Numbered from the stretch's first letter, positions 17,259-27,398 are shown. The stretch is DNA of 64,000 bases from Dethiobacter sp. (GCA_018333635.1 JAGXTL010000042.1:32445-96444); one strand, 5' to 3'. Numbers and translations are program-made. Notes: a model not told the origin generated them from the sequence alone.

Positions 17259-18614
17259 TTGCGTACTGTGTCTCATGCCGGAATCTATCCGCATCCGCCC
17301 ATTCTGATTTTAGAGGTAGGCGGTGCGGAGAGTGCAAAAGTGGCTGTTACTGCGGAGGCAGTCTCAGAAATGGCTGACCGTGTAAAAGAAAGCGGCGCAG
17401 AGACAATAGTGCTGATCACACCGCATGGACCGGTATTTCATGACGCTGTGGCGTTGTTGTCCGTAAATACTCTTGAGGGGTCACTTGCTCGCTTTGGCGC
17501 TCCCGGCGTACGAGTTGCCTATCAGAATGACCTGCAGTTACTTGCAGCTATCGAGTTTGAGGCCGACAGGGCTGGTATCCGTACTGTATTGCTGGATGAG
17601 CGCGGCGCTGCTGCCTATGGTGTGTCGGCCGCTTTGGACCATGGCGCTTTGGTGCCGCTGTATTTCTTCGCCAAGAAAGGTGTTTTGCTGCCGCTCGTTC
17701 ACCTTACATTTGGACATCTTACGCCGCATCAGCTGTTTGCTTTTGGACAAGCTGTGCAACGAGCTTTGCTCCGCCTGAAGCGACGTGCTGCCGTTGTGGC
17801 CAGCGGCGACCTATCGCATCGGCTCTCGAAAGATGCGCCCGCCGGATTTTCGGCAGCAGGAGAGGAGTTCGACCAGGAAGTAATCAGGCTGCTGGAGCGC
17901 TTTGATCCCCAGTCTATTTTGAGCATTGACGAGCGTCTGTTGGCAGAAGCGGGAGAATGCGGCTACCGCTCTATTGTTATTTGCCTGGGCATTCTGGATG
18001 GCCAAAGCGTGCAGCCGGAGATCATCTCGTATGAGGCGCCGTTTGGTGTAGGTTACCTCGTGGCAGATCTTACTCCCAAAGGTACTGAAGAACAGAAGGA
18101 GCGGGAGGTGGAAAGCGAGCTTGTGCGGCTGGCACGCGACACATTGGAAACATTTGTGCGTCACAGAGAAATTATTGAACCGGTCGTTGACTCCTCGCTT
18201 TTAGTTCAACAAGCCGGTGTCTTCGTTTCGCTAAAAATCAACGGGCGGCTGCGGGGTTGTATCGGTACTATAGCGCCTGCGCAGGCCAATCTGGCCGCGG
18301 AAATTATTGAAAACACTATTTCTGCCGGCTTTTATGACCCTCGTTTCCCTCCTGTTGCGGCGGAGGAGTTGCCACTGATAGAGTATTCAGTCGATGTGCT
18401 TTCCCCGTCGGAGCCTATCAGCGGACCGCATGAACTGGATCCAAAAAAATATGGTGTGATTGTAGAAAAGGGTGGGCGCAAAGGTCTTCTCCTGCCGGAT
18501 TTGGATGGGGTTGATACGGTGGAGAGGCAATTGTCGATTGCCCTGGAAAAAGCCGGGATTATGCCGCAGGAGAACTATCAAATTTCTCGTTTCCTGGTAA
18601 CGCGTTATTATTGA
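17259..18614 (+). CDS. AmmeMemoRadiSam system fused protein B (MEMO) and A (AMMECR1)
   Basis: A 451-residue fusion. Residues 1-270 are a MEMO/LigB-type domain (HAGIYPHPPILI, TPHGPVFHD, VASGDLSHRL). Residues about 285-450 are an AMMECR1 domain with its hallmark LRGCIGT and SAGFYDPRFPP. The radical SAM partner starts 16 bases downstream, so all three components of the AmmeMemoRadiSam set are present. The biochemical role of the set is not settled. The start TTG (17259-17261) follows TTGGAGTG. Confidence 0.88.
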   Translation: MRTVSHAGIYPHPPILILEVGGAESAKVAVTAEAVSEMADRVKESGAETIVLITPHGPVFHDAVALLSVNTLEGSLARFGAPGVRVAYQNDLQLLAAIEFEADRAGIRTVLLDERGAAAYGVSAALDHGALVPLYFFAKKGVLLPLVHLTFGHLTPHQLFAFGQAVQRALLRLKRRAAVVASGDLSHRLSKDAPAGFSAAGEEFDQEVIRLLERFDPQSILSIDERLLAEAGECGYRSIVICLGILDGQSVQPEIISYEAPFGVGYLVADLTPKGTEEQKEREVESELVRLARDTLETFVRHREIIEPVVDSSLLVQQAGVFVSLKINGRLRGCIGTIAPAQANLAAEIIENTISAGFYDPRFPPVAAEELPLIEYSVDVLSPSEPISGPHELDPKKYGVIVEKGGRKGLLLPDLDGVDTVERQLSIALEKAGIMPQENYQISRFLVTRYY

Positions 18615-18630
18615 AGGGAGGGAGGAATCA

Positions 18631-19608
18631 ATGCACGAAGCGCAATATTATCAAAAGCAAGACGCAGGAGTGCGTTGTTTTCTCTGTCCGCATTTTTGTT
18701 CTTTAGGGGCTGCTGAAATAGGTCGATGCGGCGTGCGGCAAGAAAAAGACGGCATGCTCTTTACGATGAATTATGGTTTATGTGCCGCGACGGCTTTGGA
18801 CCCCATCGAAAAAAAACCGCTTTATCATTTTCATCCCGGTCGTAAGGTTTTTTCCATTGGCACGCTGGGCTGCAATTTAAGTTGCGGCTTTTGTCAGAAC
18901 TGGCAACTGGCAACAAGAGCTCCGCACGTGGAAAGCGTTAGGCTGCTGCCGGCGGAATTGATGTCATTGCTGGAAAGCTGTTCAGAGCAAAACCCATTGG
19001 GAATTGCCTACACTTATTCAGAACCGGGCATCTGGTATGAGTATGTGTTGGACGCAGCCATACTTGCCAGCAAGCGCGGTTATAAAAATGTGCTTGTCAC
19101 AAACGGCTTCTTAAATGAAGCGCCGCTGCAAGAACTGCTCCCCTACATTGATGCGTTCAATATTGATTTGAAAGCATTCAATGAAGACTATTATCGCCGG
19201 TATTGCGGCGGTCGTCTGGCGCCGGTTCTGCGCTGCGTGGAAATGGCGGCTGAGGCAGCCCATATAGAGCTGACCTATCTGGTTATTACCACGCTTAACG
19301 ATAGTGCAGCTGACATCCGACGTTTTGCGGCATGGGTTGCAGAGATAAATCCTGCTATCCCCGTCCATTTTTCACGTTATTACCCGCAATATAAATTTAC
19401 GCTGCCGGCGACGCCTGTGAAATTAATGGAGAATATTGCGGCCATAGCCAAAGAAAAGCTGCAATATGTCTATCTTGGTAATCTTCCGGGACATAATTTG
19501 GCTCATACTTATTGCTCACAATGCGGGATGAAGCTGATTCATAGAGACGGTTATCGGGTGCAGTTAAATTTCGGAGACGGCAAGTGCCCGCAATGCGGTC
19601 AGCTTTAA
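18631..19608 (+). CDS. amrS: AmmeMemoRadiSam system radical SAM enzyme
   Basis: A 325-residue radical SAM protein. The cluster motif is GCNLSCGFCQNW (CxxxCxxC) near residue 78. N-terminal CFLCPHFCSL and GRCGVR, and C-terminal CSQCG with CPQCG, suggest extra metal sites. This is the AmrS/PflA-like family that accompanies MEMO and AMMECR1 proteins. The ATG has GGGAGGGAGG upstream and the gene is co-transcribed with the fused B/A gene. The product of the reaction is unknown. Confidence 0.9.
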   Translation: MHEAQYYQKQDAGVRCFLCPHFCSLGAAEIGRCGVRQEKDGMLFTMNYGLCAATALDPIEKKPLYHFHPGRKVFSIGTLGCNLSCGFCQNWQLATRAPHVESVRLLPAELMSLLESCSEQNPLGIAYTYSEPGIWYEYVLDAAILASKRGYKNVLVTNGFLNEAPLQELLPYIDAFNIDLKAFNEDYYRRYCGGRLAPVLRCVEMAAEAAHIELTYLVITTLNDSAADIRRFAAWVAEINPAIPVHFSRYYPQYKFTLPATPVKLMENIAAIAKEKLQYVYLGNLPGHNLAHTYCSQCGMKLIHRDGYRVQLNFGDGKCPQCGQL

Positions 19609-19668
19609 GGTTGCGCAAAAATAATAACATGTTTTCCCTGTCCGACGGCATACTATTTTTGAGAGAAG

Positions 19669-21036
19669 ATGGACGGGGGTCTGGCTTTGGGCATTACAGA
19701 GATTTTCGGCAACTTCAATCAATTGCTGCATGATTTTGTCGGCGGACCGGTGCTGACTGCAGCCATTCTCACCACCGGCATCTTTCTGACGGTGCGCTGC
19801 AAATTTCTGCAGCTTCGCTGCTTTAACCTGATGCTCAAAGAAACTATTTTTGGCATTTTTCAAACGGAAAAGAGCGGCAGGGGGGAAATGACGCCTTTCC
19901 AGGCACTGACTACTGCTCTTGCCGCCACAATCGGGACAGGAAACATCGCCGGCGTGGCAACCGCCATTACCCTGGGCGGACCAGGCGCAATTTTCTGGAT
20001 GTGGGTTTCTGCTTTCTTTGGGATGGTGACAAAATATGCGGAAGTCGTCTTAGCCGTTCACTATCGGCAAACCAGTCAGAACGGTATGGTTGTGGGAGGG
20101 CCGATGTATTTTTTGGAATATGGCCTCAAAAAACGTTTCCTGGCAGTGTTGTTTGCGCTCTTTGCTTCACTTGCGGCTTTCGGCATCGGCAATATGGTGC
20201 AGGCCAATTCGGCGGCAGACGCCATGCATCAGGTTTTTAATATTCCGCCTTTACTGACGGGAGTGGTTTTGTCCATAGCTACAGCGTTGGTGATTTTGGG
20301 GGGCATTCAGCGAGTGGCTGCTCTCACCGCCAAGTTGATTCCGCTGATGTCGGTATTTTATCTGCTTGCTGCTCTCATCATTCTGTTTTGGTTTGCCGAC
20401 AGGATACCTGCCGCTTTTGCTGCTATCATCGGGAATGCCTTTACAGGCACTGCCGCTGTGGGTGGATTTGCCGGAGCCGGAGTACTGCAAGCGTTTCGTT
20501 TCGGTGTGGCACGCGGTATTTTTACTAACGAAGCAGGCCTTGGCAGCGCTTCCATTGCCCACGCTACCGCTAAAACCGACCATCCAGCCCGACAGGGGCT
20601 TTGGGGCATGTTTGAAGTTTTTTTTGATACTCATCTTGTCTGCACGATAACTGCCGTCACAATTCTGGTAACAGGTGTCTGGATTGAAGGGCTTGAGGGC
20701 GCGGCTCTGACTACCGCCGCATTTAGCCGGGGACTGCCGGGAATTGGCGGATATGTCGTGGCTCTCAGCCTAATATTTTTCGCTTTCTCAACGCTTGTTG
20801 CCTGGTCATTTTATGGTGAAAAATGCTGCGAATATTTGGCCGGCACCAGCTCGGTAATGTTATACAGGGTGGTTTGGATTTTGTTAATCCCCGTGGGAGC
20901 CATGGGCGGGCTAAGAACAGTTTGGGCCTTGGCCGACACCTTAAACGGCTTGATGGCTATTCCCAATCTTATCGGTCTTTGGGGACTAAGCGGCGTGGTT
21001 ATTAGGCTGACAAGGGAGTTTTTCCGCCGGCGTTAA
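19669..21036 (+). CDS. Sodium:alanine (amino acid) symporter, AGCS family
   Basis: A 455-residue membrane carrier with about ten helices. Family signatures are TALAATIGTGNIAGVATAI, GGPGAIFWMW, GGPMYFLEYGL and GIFTNEAGLGSA. AGCS (AlsT/DagA) proteins import alanine or glycine with sodium. The ribosome site before ATG 19669 is weak (GAGAGAAG). It stands alone between amrS and cdaA. Confidence 0.92.
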   Translation: MDGGLALGITEIFGNFNQLLHDFVGGPVLTAAILTTGIFLTVRCKFLQLRCFNLMLKETIFGIFQTEKSGRGEMTPFQALTTALAATIGTGNIAGVATAITLGGPGAIFWMWVSAFFGMVTKYAEVVLAVHYRQTSQNGMVVGGPMYFLEYGLKKRFLAVLFALFASLAAFGIGNMVQANSAADAMHQVFNIPPLLTGVVLSIATALVILGGIQRVAALTAKLIPLMSVFYLLAALIILFWFADRIPAAFAAIIGNAFTGTAAVGGFAGAGVLQAFRFGVARGIFTNEAGLGSASIAHATAKTDHPARQGLWGMFEVFFDTHLVCTITAVTILVTGVWIEGLEGAALTTAAFSRGLPGIGGYVVALSLIFFAFSTLVAWSFYGEKCCEYLAGTSSVMLYRVVWILLIPVGAMGGLRTVWALADTLNGLMAIPNLIGLWGLSGVVIRLTREFFRRR

Positions 21037-21162
21037 GCTCTTATGGAGAAAACAGGCAAAAATATATCAGCCGGTACGGGATGGCAGGTTTTTTGCGGTC
21101 GGCTAGCGAATAAGAAGACAGTCGAGTGGAATATTTACCCTTTGCTTCCGGAGGTGACGACT

Positions 21163-21975
21163 GTGGCGCAATTTCTGCAAATAATTACTGCTTTAAATTG
21201 GTTGAGTCTGCTCGATATCGCCCTCGTTACCTATGTTTTTTATAAGGCGATTATTCTTATCCGCGGAACACGGGCGGAGCAATTAGTAAAGGGACTTGCT
21301 GTACTGTTGATTACAACGGTGGTAAGCGGGCAGATTGGGCTGCATACATTTCATTGGCTATTGCGCAATACGATGGCTATCGGCCTTGTGGCCATCGCCA
21401 TTCTTTTCCAGCCGGAATTACGCAGGGCCCTGGAAACCTTGGGGCGCGGTAAAATTTTTACCCGCAGCAGCTATCTTTATGCCGATAAAGATTTTGAACT
21501 GATGCTGGATGAATTGATTAAAGCCGTACAAGTATTGGTGAAAAAACGTCTTGGTGCCCTTATTGTGCTGGAGCGGGAGACAGGGCTTAACGAATTGATA
21601 GAAACAGGGATTTATATTGACGGTCAGGTGACAGCGGAGTTGTTAATCAATATTTTTCTGCCCCGTAGCCCTTTGCACGACGGAGCAGTAATTGTCCGCG
21701 GCAGTAGGATGATGGCTGCAGGCTGTTATCTGCCGCTGACAGAAAACCCTAATCTTAGCACGGAACTGGGTACCAGGCACCGCGCAGCTCTTGGTGTTTC
21801 GGAGCAATCGGATGCGGTGGCAATTGTCGTGTCCGAGGAAACGGGAGTGGTATCTATCACAAATAATGGCAAGCTGACACGCTATTTAGATGAGAAAACG
21901 CTGAAACAGTTGCTGATAAATTTATGCAAGCCGCCTGCTCAAAACCAGAGTTTCTGGCAATGGAGGTCGAACTGA
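21163..21975 (+). CDS. cdaA: Diadenylate cyclase CdaA
   Basis: A 270-residue membrane c-di-AMP synthase. Three N-terminal helices (about residues 10-80) anchor a DAC domain with LHDGAVIVRG (DGA) and GTRHRAALG (RHR), which bind ATP and metal. The GTG at 21163 follows GGAGGTGA and gives the usual length; the frame is open 40 codons further upstream. It heads the conserved cdaA-cdaR-glmM-glmS cluster. Confidence 0.94.
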   Translation: MAQFLQIITALNWLSLLDIALVTYVFYKAIILIRGTRAEQLVKGLAVLLITTVVSGQIGLHTFHWLLRNTMAIGLVAIAILFQPELRRALETLGRGKIFTRSSYLYADKDFELMLDELIKAVQVLVKKRLGALIVLERETGLNELIETGIYIDGQVTAELLINIFLPRSPLHDGAVIVRGSRMMAAGCYLPLTENPNLSTELGTRHRAALGVSEQSDAVAIVVSEETGVVSITNNGKLTRYLDEKTLKQLLINLCKPPAQNQSFWQWRSN

Positions 21976-21976
21976 G

Positions 21977-22915
21977 ATGATGGAGCGCCTCCTCAAAAAC
22001 AACACTGTGGTAAAAGTCTTCGCATTTTTTCTGGCAATGATGCTGTGGGTGTATGTTACAGGCGATACCTTGCGTGCTAATATCCCGGAAGTAACTCGCA
22101 CCTTCCGTAATGTTCCGCTTTCGTGGCTTAACTTGGATGAGCGGTTGGAAATTATGGATATTCCCAAGGGAATAGACGTAGTGTTAAGCGGACGGGCGGA
22201 TTTGATTAATGAAATTACCCCGGAAGATATCAAAGTAAGTGTAAACCTGGAGGGGCTAAGTGAGGGACAGCACAGCGTTTTTCCTGCGGCGGTAGTGCCG
22301 CGCGGTGTACGTGCGCGCTCTTTTGTTCCGCAACAAGTAGCCGTAGCGCTGGAAGTCGTTGAGTCACCGCAAAAACCTATCGTTCTGGAAATAACCGGTT
22401 CACCCGCTGCCGGATTTGTGATGGGCGAGCCGCGCCTGCTGCCGGACGCCGTTTTTGTGCGCGGCCCTCGCTCTTTGCTTGCTCGTGTAGATCGAGCAAG
22501 GGCCGCAGTGAACGTGGACGCTGCTGACGGTGATCGTGTGCAGCTGGTGCCTGTGCAAGCTGTTGACGCTGCCGGGCAGGTAATTGATAATCTGGTGGTC
22601 AACCCGGATATGGTAGAAATCCTGATTCCATTCTCTAAACCGCAAAAAACTGTGCCTGTCCGTGTTCCGCTACGCGGGGAGCCGGCAGCCGGCTATGTCG
22701 TTCGTCAGTTAACAGTAACGCCGGCAGCTGTAACACTGGAGGGTTCTGAAGAAGACTTGGCGGCTATCAGTGAACTGATAACCGAACCTGTAAATATTAC
22801 AAACGCTATCGGAAATATCACGCTTGAACTGCCTCTTAGAGGTTTGCCCGAAGGCGTGAGCAGCGTATTTGCCGGCAATATTCAAGTGGAAATTGTGATT
22901 GAGCAGCAGCAGTAA
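21977..22915 (+). CDS. cdaR: CdaR, YbbR-domain regulator of CdaA
   Basis: A 312-residue protein with one N-terminal membrane helix (about residues 11-30) and three extracytoplasmic YbbR repeats, with recurring PVRVPLRGEPAAGYVV-like segments. CdaR binds CdaA and tunes c-di-AMP production in Bacillus and Listeria. It begins one base after the cdaA stop. There are two ATG candidates, at 21977 and 21980. Confidence 0.9.
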   Translation: MMERLLKNNTVVKVFAFFLAMMLWVYVTGDTLRANIPEVTRTFRNVPLSWLNLDERLEIMDIPKGIDVVLSGRADLINEITPEDIKVSVNLEGLSEGQHSVFPAAVVPRGVRARSFVPQQVAVALEVVESPQKPIVLEITGSPAAGFVMGEPRLLPDAVFVRGPRSLLARVDRARAAVNVDAADGDRVQLVPVQAVDAAGQVIDNLVVNPDMVEILIPFSKPQKTVPVRVPLRGEPAAGYVVRQLTVTPAAVTLEGSEEDLAAISELITEPVNITNAIGNITLELPLRGLPEGVSSVFAGNIQVEIVIEQQQ

Positions 22916-22978
22916 TTGTAAAAAATGAGAGGGCATGCTATACTACAATAGTTTTAGTTTGGGAGGTGAAAAGTTAAT

Positions 22979-24322
22979 ATGGGGAAACTTTTTGGGACAG
23001 ACGGAGTCCGCGGAGTAGCAAACCGAGAGCTGACTCCTGAAATGGCTTTTAAAATAGGGAGAGTAGGGGCGTGTTTGTTATCGCAGAAGCGGAGCGGCAA
23101 TAGCGCCGTTTTTGTTGCCCGCGACACTCGTATTTCCGGCCCTATGTTGGAGGGTGCGCTCATTGCCGGTTTGACTTCGGCCGGTGTCGATGTTTATACG
23201 GCCGGCGTAATTTCCACTCCGGCTACCGCCTGGCTCACGAGAAGTCATGATGTTTGCGGCGGCGTGATGATTTCTGCTTCACACAATGCCTACCCGGACA
23301 ATGGAATCAAGTTTTTTAATGCCGACGGCTTTAAGTTAGCCGATCAGATCGAGGAGGAAATTGAAGAGCTTTATTTTCAGCATTTGGACAACCTCCCCCG
23401 ACCGGAAGGCGAACAGATCGGCCGTGTTTTTCCGGACAATGAGGCGGAAGGCCGTTATTTGGCTTATCTGCTTTCCACTGTACCTGCTCGTTTGACAGGT
23501 CTGCGCATTGTTTTGGACTGTGCAAACGGTGCTGCCTATCGCTTAGCCCCACAATCATTTAGTGCCCTTGGTGCCGAAGTAATCGTTATCCATAATGCTC
23601 CGGACGGAATTAATATTAATAAAAACTGTGGGTCGACTTATCCGGAAACAGTCAGTCGTGCCGTCAGAGAAAATGATGCGCACCTCGGCTTTAGTTTTGA
23701 CGGTGACGCAGACCGTGTACTGGCAGTTGATGAAACGGGCAGCTTGGTGGACGGGGATGCGCTCATGACTATTTTAGCCATGGCGCTGCAAGAAAAAGGA
23801 CTTCTGCGAAAGAATACGGTCGTTTCTACTGTTATGAGTAATCTTGGCCTGGATAAAGCTGCTCTAAGGCATGGTTTTAACATCTTGCGCACAAAGGTGG
23901 GAGATCGTTACGTATTGGAGGAAATGTTGGCCGGCGGTTATAATCTGGGAGGAGAACAGTCCGGCCATATTATCCTGCTAGATCATAATACTACGGGCGA
24001 CGGAGTGTTGACGGCGCTGCAGCTGGCTGCAGTTTTGGTCGAAAAGCAATTGCCTCTCTCAAGGCTTGCCTCAAGCTTTACCCGTTATCCTCAGGTGCTT
24101 GTTAATTGCCGTGTTAAGGCAAGTGCCGGCTGGGAGACAAACGTCCGGATTGGCCAAGCAATGGCTGATGTGGAAAGAAAACTGGCTGAAGCGGGCAGAC
24201 TGCTGGTTCGCCCTTCCGGAACAGAACCATTGATTCGTGTGATGCTGGAGGGGCCAAATGAGGATGAACTGCATAAGATGGCTAGTGAGTTGGCAGAGGT
24301 AATCAAGGGGGAGATGGCTTGA
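22979..24322 (+). CDS. glmM: Phosphoglucosamine mutase
   Basis: A 447-residue alpha-D-phosphohexomutase that converts glucosamine-6-phosphate to glucosamine-1-phosphate. MGKLFGTDGVRGVAN starts the protein. VMISASHNAYPDNGIK carries the phosphoserine, SFDGDADRVLAVDE the magnesium site, GGEQSGHII the sugar loop and RPSGTEPLIRVM the phosphate site. The ATG has GGGAGGTGAAAAG upstream. GlmM is known to bind and restrain CdaA, in keeping with the operon. Confidence 0.96.
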   Translation: MGKLFGTDGVRGVANRELTPEMAFKIGRVGACLLSQKRSGNSAVFVARDTRISGPMLEGALIAGLTSAGVDVYTAGVISTPATAWLTRSHDVCGGVMISASHNAYPDNGIKFFNADGFKLADQIEEEIEELYFQHLDNLPRPEGEQIGRVFPDNEAEGRYLAYLLSTVPARLTGLRIVLDCANGAAYRLAPQSFSALGAEVIVIHNAPDGININKNCGSTYPETVSRAVRENDAHLGFSFDGDADRVLAVDETGSLVDGDALMTILAMALQEKGLLRKNTVVSTVMSNLGLDKAALRHGFNILRTKVGDRYVLEEMLAGGYNLGGEQSGHIILLDHNTTGDGVLTALQLAAVLVEKQLPLSRLASSFTRYPQVLVNCRVKASAGWETNVRIGQAMADVERKLAEAGRLLVRPSGTEPLIRVMLEGPNEDELHKMASELAEVIKGEMA

Positions 24323-24329
24323 ATGAGTA

Positions 24330-24505
24330 AAACATAGCAGGGGTGGTGTTGCTGAAGAATTGCATATCCAAAGCGCCAGGACACACGATTTGTGTGTTGA
24401 CGAGGAGGAGGTTTATCGATTTTTCGGCGGATGCCTCCCGGCCGAACCACGGCCGTAAGATGCCCACAACACCGGTAAGCGATTACCGCGACAAAAGGGT
24501 CTCAT
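24330..24505 (+). ncRNA. glmS ribozyme
   Basis: The 5' UTR of glmS contains the ribozyme core: AAGCGCCAGGAC with the self-cleavage site before G24373, GACGAGGAGGAGGTTTATCG, TTCGGCGGATGCCTCCCGGC, CACGGCCGTAAGA and GCGATTACCGCGACAAAAGG. Bound glucosamine-6-phosphate triggers cleavage and loss of the glmS message. The element fills the gap between glmM and the glmS ribosome site (AAAGGAGAG). Confidence 0.97.
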
Positions 24506-24537
24506 GGTTTGTCTGGAAAGGAGAGTCTGATTAAAGA

Positions 24538-26361
24538 ATGTGTGGGATAATTGGTTATATCGGGGAAAAGCAAGCATACCCCATCCTTATAGATGGTTTG
24601 TCGAAGTTGGAATACCGCGGTTACGATTCAGCAGGCGTTGCCCTGTTAGATGAAGACCAGTTGGAGATCATGAAATCAGTGGGCCGGTTACGTAAGCTGG
24701 AGGAGAAGATAGGCGAACAGGTTCCCTTTGGCACCATGGGAATCGGCCATACACGCTGGGCTACCCATGGGCGTCCCTGTGACATGAATGCCCATCCTCA
24801 CAGTGATTGTACCGGAGAATATGTGGTCATTCACAACGGAATCATTGAAAACTACCAGGCTCTGCGTGAATGGCTTAAAGCAGAAGGGCATATTTTTCGT
24901 TCTGAAACTGACACGGAAGTTCTGGCACATTTGGTTGAACATTATTTCCGCGGGGATTTAAAAGCGGCCGTTCGCCAAGTTTTAGAAAAGGTCAGCGGTT
25001 CTTATGCCCTGGTGGTGATGAGCGAGCGCGACCCTCATCGTCTGATTTGCGCCCGCAAAGACAGCCCGCTTGTTATCGGTCTTGGGGATGGCGAGAATTT
25101 TATTGCTTCAGACATCCCGGCACTACTGAAGTACACCCGTAAAACTATTATTCTCGAAGATGGCGAGTTGGCGGAAGTCTCCCGCGACGACGTGACTGTA
25201 GAGAGCTGCGGCCGGCTGCTGACCAAGGAAGTGTTTAATGTGGAGTGGGATGTGGTAGCTGCTGAAAAAGAGGGCTTCGAACATTTTATGTTGAAGGAAA
25301 TTCACGAGCAGCCCAAAGCAATTCGCGAAACACTCCGCAGTCGGATTACTGCTGATGGACTTGTCAATCTGGCAGAGTTGAATCTGGCGGAAGATGAAAT
25401 TTGGCAACTAAAAAAAGTGGTAATGGTAGCCTGCGGTACTGCCTATCATGCCGGTTTAGTGGGAAAATATGTTTTTGAGAAGCTGCTTCGTCTACCGGTA
25501 GAAGTCGATGTCGCCTCGGAATTTCGTTATCGGAATCCGCTTCTTGGTGAAGACACGCTTGTGGTGGTGATCAGTCAGTCGGGAGAAACGGCGGACACGT
25601 TGGCAGCTATGCGTCTGGCCAAGGAGAAAGGAAGTCCGGTGGTAGCGATCACCAACGTAGTCGGCAGCACGATCTCGCGGGAAGTAGCTCGTGTCATCTA
25701 CACCTGGGCCGGACCGGAAATAGCTGTTGCTTCTACTAAGGCATATATCACTCAGTTGATTGTCCTGTATCTGTTTGCCCTGCAGATTGGTCAGATTGCC
25801 GGGCTGATTCCCGAAGCTGAGATCAAGGCTATGACAGCAGCGCTAAACAAACTGCCAGTGGACGTGGCCGGTATCATAGGGAAAGAAGAAGTTCTCAAAG
25901 AATTTGCCGGTCGGATTAAAGATTGGGAAGATACTTTCTTTATCGGTCGCGGGCTTGATTACGCAGTTGCCCTCGAGGGCTCACTTAAACTCAAAGAAAT
26001 CTCATACATCCACGCGGAAGCATACCCTGCCGGTGAACTTAAGCACGGGACATTGGCTCTTATCACGGAAAATATTCCAGTCATCGCCTTAGCTACTCAG
26101 CCGGAGCTCTACGAAAAAATGTGGAGCAATATCAAGGAAGTTAAAGCTCGGGACGCTTATGTGCTTGCGATTGTCAACGAGGGTGACAACGAGACAGGCA
26201 AAGAAGTGGACGATGTTTTTGAAATCCCGCTCACTAATCCAATTTTTACCCCTGTTCTCACCGTCATCCCGTTGCAGCTTCTCTCTTATTATGTTTCCGT
26301 CATGCGCGGCTGCGATGTGGATAAACCAAGGAATTTAGCTAAAAGTGTAACTGTGGAGTGA
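24538..26361 (+). CDS. glmS: Glutamine--fructose-6-phosphate aminotransferase
   Basis: A 607-residue enzyme making glucosamine-6-phosphate. Cys2 of MCGIIGYIG is the glutaminase nucleophile. Two SIS isomerase domains follow (SQSGETADTLAA near residue 347, EGSLKLKEISYIHAEAYPAGE near 485), and it ends DKPRNLAKSVTVE as usual. Expression is controlled by the ribozyme upstream and it supplies GlmM in the same operon. Confidence 0.97.
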   Translation: MCGIIGYIGEKQAYPILIDGLSKLEYRGYDSAGVALLDEDQLEIMKSVGRLRKLEEKIGEQVPFGTMGIGHTRWATHGRPCDMNAHPHSDCTGEYVVIHNGIIENYQALREWLKAEGHIFRSETDTEVLAHLVEHYFRGDLKAAVRQVLEKVSGSYALVVMSERDPHRLICARKDSPLVIGLGDGENFIASDIPALLKYTRKTIILEDGELAEVSRDDVTVESCGRLLTKEVFNVEWDVVAAEKEGFEHFMLKEIHEQPKAIRETLRSRITADGLVNLAELNLAEDEIWQLKKVVMVACGTAYHAGLVGKYVFEKLLRLPVEVDVASEFRYRNPLLGEDTLVVVISQSGETADTLAAMRLAKEKGSPVVAITNVVGSTISREVARVIYTWAGPEIAVASTKAYITQLIVLYLFALQIGQIAGLIPEAEIKAMTAALNKLPVDVAGIIGKEEVLKEFAGRIKDWEDTFFIGRGLDYAVALEGSLKLKEISYIHAEAYPAGELKHGTLALITENIPVIALATQPELYEKMWSNIKEVKARDAYVLAIVNEGDNETGKEVDDVFEIPLTNPIFTPVLTVIPLQLLSYYVSVMRGCDVDKPRNLAKSVTVE

Positions 26362-26519
26362 GGCCGGTACATCTTCCCCCTTGCTTTTTATGAAAAGCGG
26401 TGGTTTTCTCGTGTCATTTTTCCGAAGGAATGCAATGAGAATACCGTTAATATCAAGAATTATGCGGCTAAGAACCTTGCCAAAAGCACCTTATTTAGCC
26501 TGGGGTGAGTGGGAACAGG

Positions 26520-27398
26520 ATGGCGGACAGGAACAAAGGTATTTTTTATATGGTGATGTCATCGCTATTTTTTGCTGTGATGGCTGCCGCCGTAAAGTTA
26601 GCCGGTGATTTGCCTGCCATGGAGAAGGTTTTTTTCCGTAACGTGGTGGGTTTTTTTGTTTCGGGATTAATCATTTGGCATTCCGGCAGGGGATTTGCGG
26701 GAAGCGATAAGAGAGGTTTGTTCTATCGTTCTCTTTTCGGTTTTTTGGGTCTTGTTTCATATTTTTATGCAATTGACCGGTTGCCGCTGGCTAATGCGGT
26801 AATCCTCAACCAGATGAATCCTTTCATTGTGCTTGTATTGGCATATCTTTTCTTACGAGAAAAGATTGTTAAAATGCAGTGGCTGGCAATTATGGTTGCA
26901 ATCTTAGGAGTATTTCTGATTGTAAAACCCGGGACAGGCTATCAGCTGCTACCAGCCTTGGCAGGACTTCTTTCCGCATTTTTTACAGCGGCTGCCTATA
27001 CTGTTATTCGTCTTCTGCGCGCTTCTGATCATCCGCAGATCATCGTTTTTTATTTCACCGGTTTTAGCACTTTCGCTACCCTGCCGTTTATGCTTGTGCG
27101 GGGATTTGTGATGCCGGACTTCTTTCAGCTGCAGGTTCTATTGGTAGTAGGGGTGACGGCCACAATCGCTCAGTTTTTTATGACTCATGCTTACCGCTAT
27201 GGTGAGGCGGGAGATTTGTCTATCTACTCTTACGGCAATACAGTTTTTGCCATGGCTATCGGCATGCTGCTGTGGGGAGAATTTCCAGACGTACTTGGCT
27301 TTGTGGGCGTATTTTTTGTTTTTACCGGAGCATATCTAAACTGGCGGGTCAATCGGGGAGCGGTGATAGCGGAGGGGGATAAGCAAACAAAAGCTTAA
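26520..27398 (+). CDS. DMT superfamily (EamA) transporter
   Basis: A 292-residue membrane protein with ten helices in two EamA repeats. PLANAVILNQMNPFIVLVLAYLFLREK-type sequence (helices 3-4) and the matching second repeat are clear. The substrate is unknown. ATG 26520 is chosen; a GTG at 26505 is possible and neither has a strong Shine-Dalgarno. The 158 bases before it hold no recognisable element. Confidence 0.85.
   Translation: MADRNKGIFYMVMSSLFFAVMAAAVKLAGDLPAMEKVFFRNVVGFFVSGLIIWHSGRGFAGSDKRGLFYRSLFGFLGLVSYFYAIDRLPLANAVILNQMNPFIVLVLAYLFLREKIVKMQWLAIMVAILGVFLIVKPGTGYQLLPALAGLLSAFFTAAAYTVIRLLRASDHPQIIVFYFTGFSTFATLPFMLVRGFVMPDFFQLQVLLVVGVTATIAQFFMTHAYRYGEAGDLSIYSYGNTVFAMAIGMLLWGEFPDVLGFVGVFFVFTGAYLNWRVNRGAVIAEGDKQTKA

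Noticed and set aside
24343..24534. Small open frame between glmM and glmS
   Set aside because: It is the glmS ribozyme; the conserved RNA core explains the sequence.
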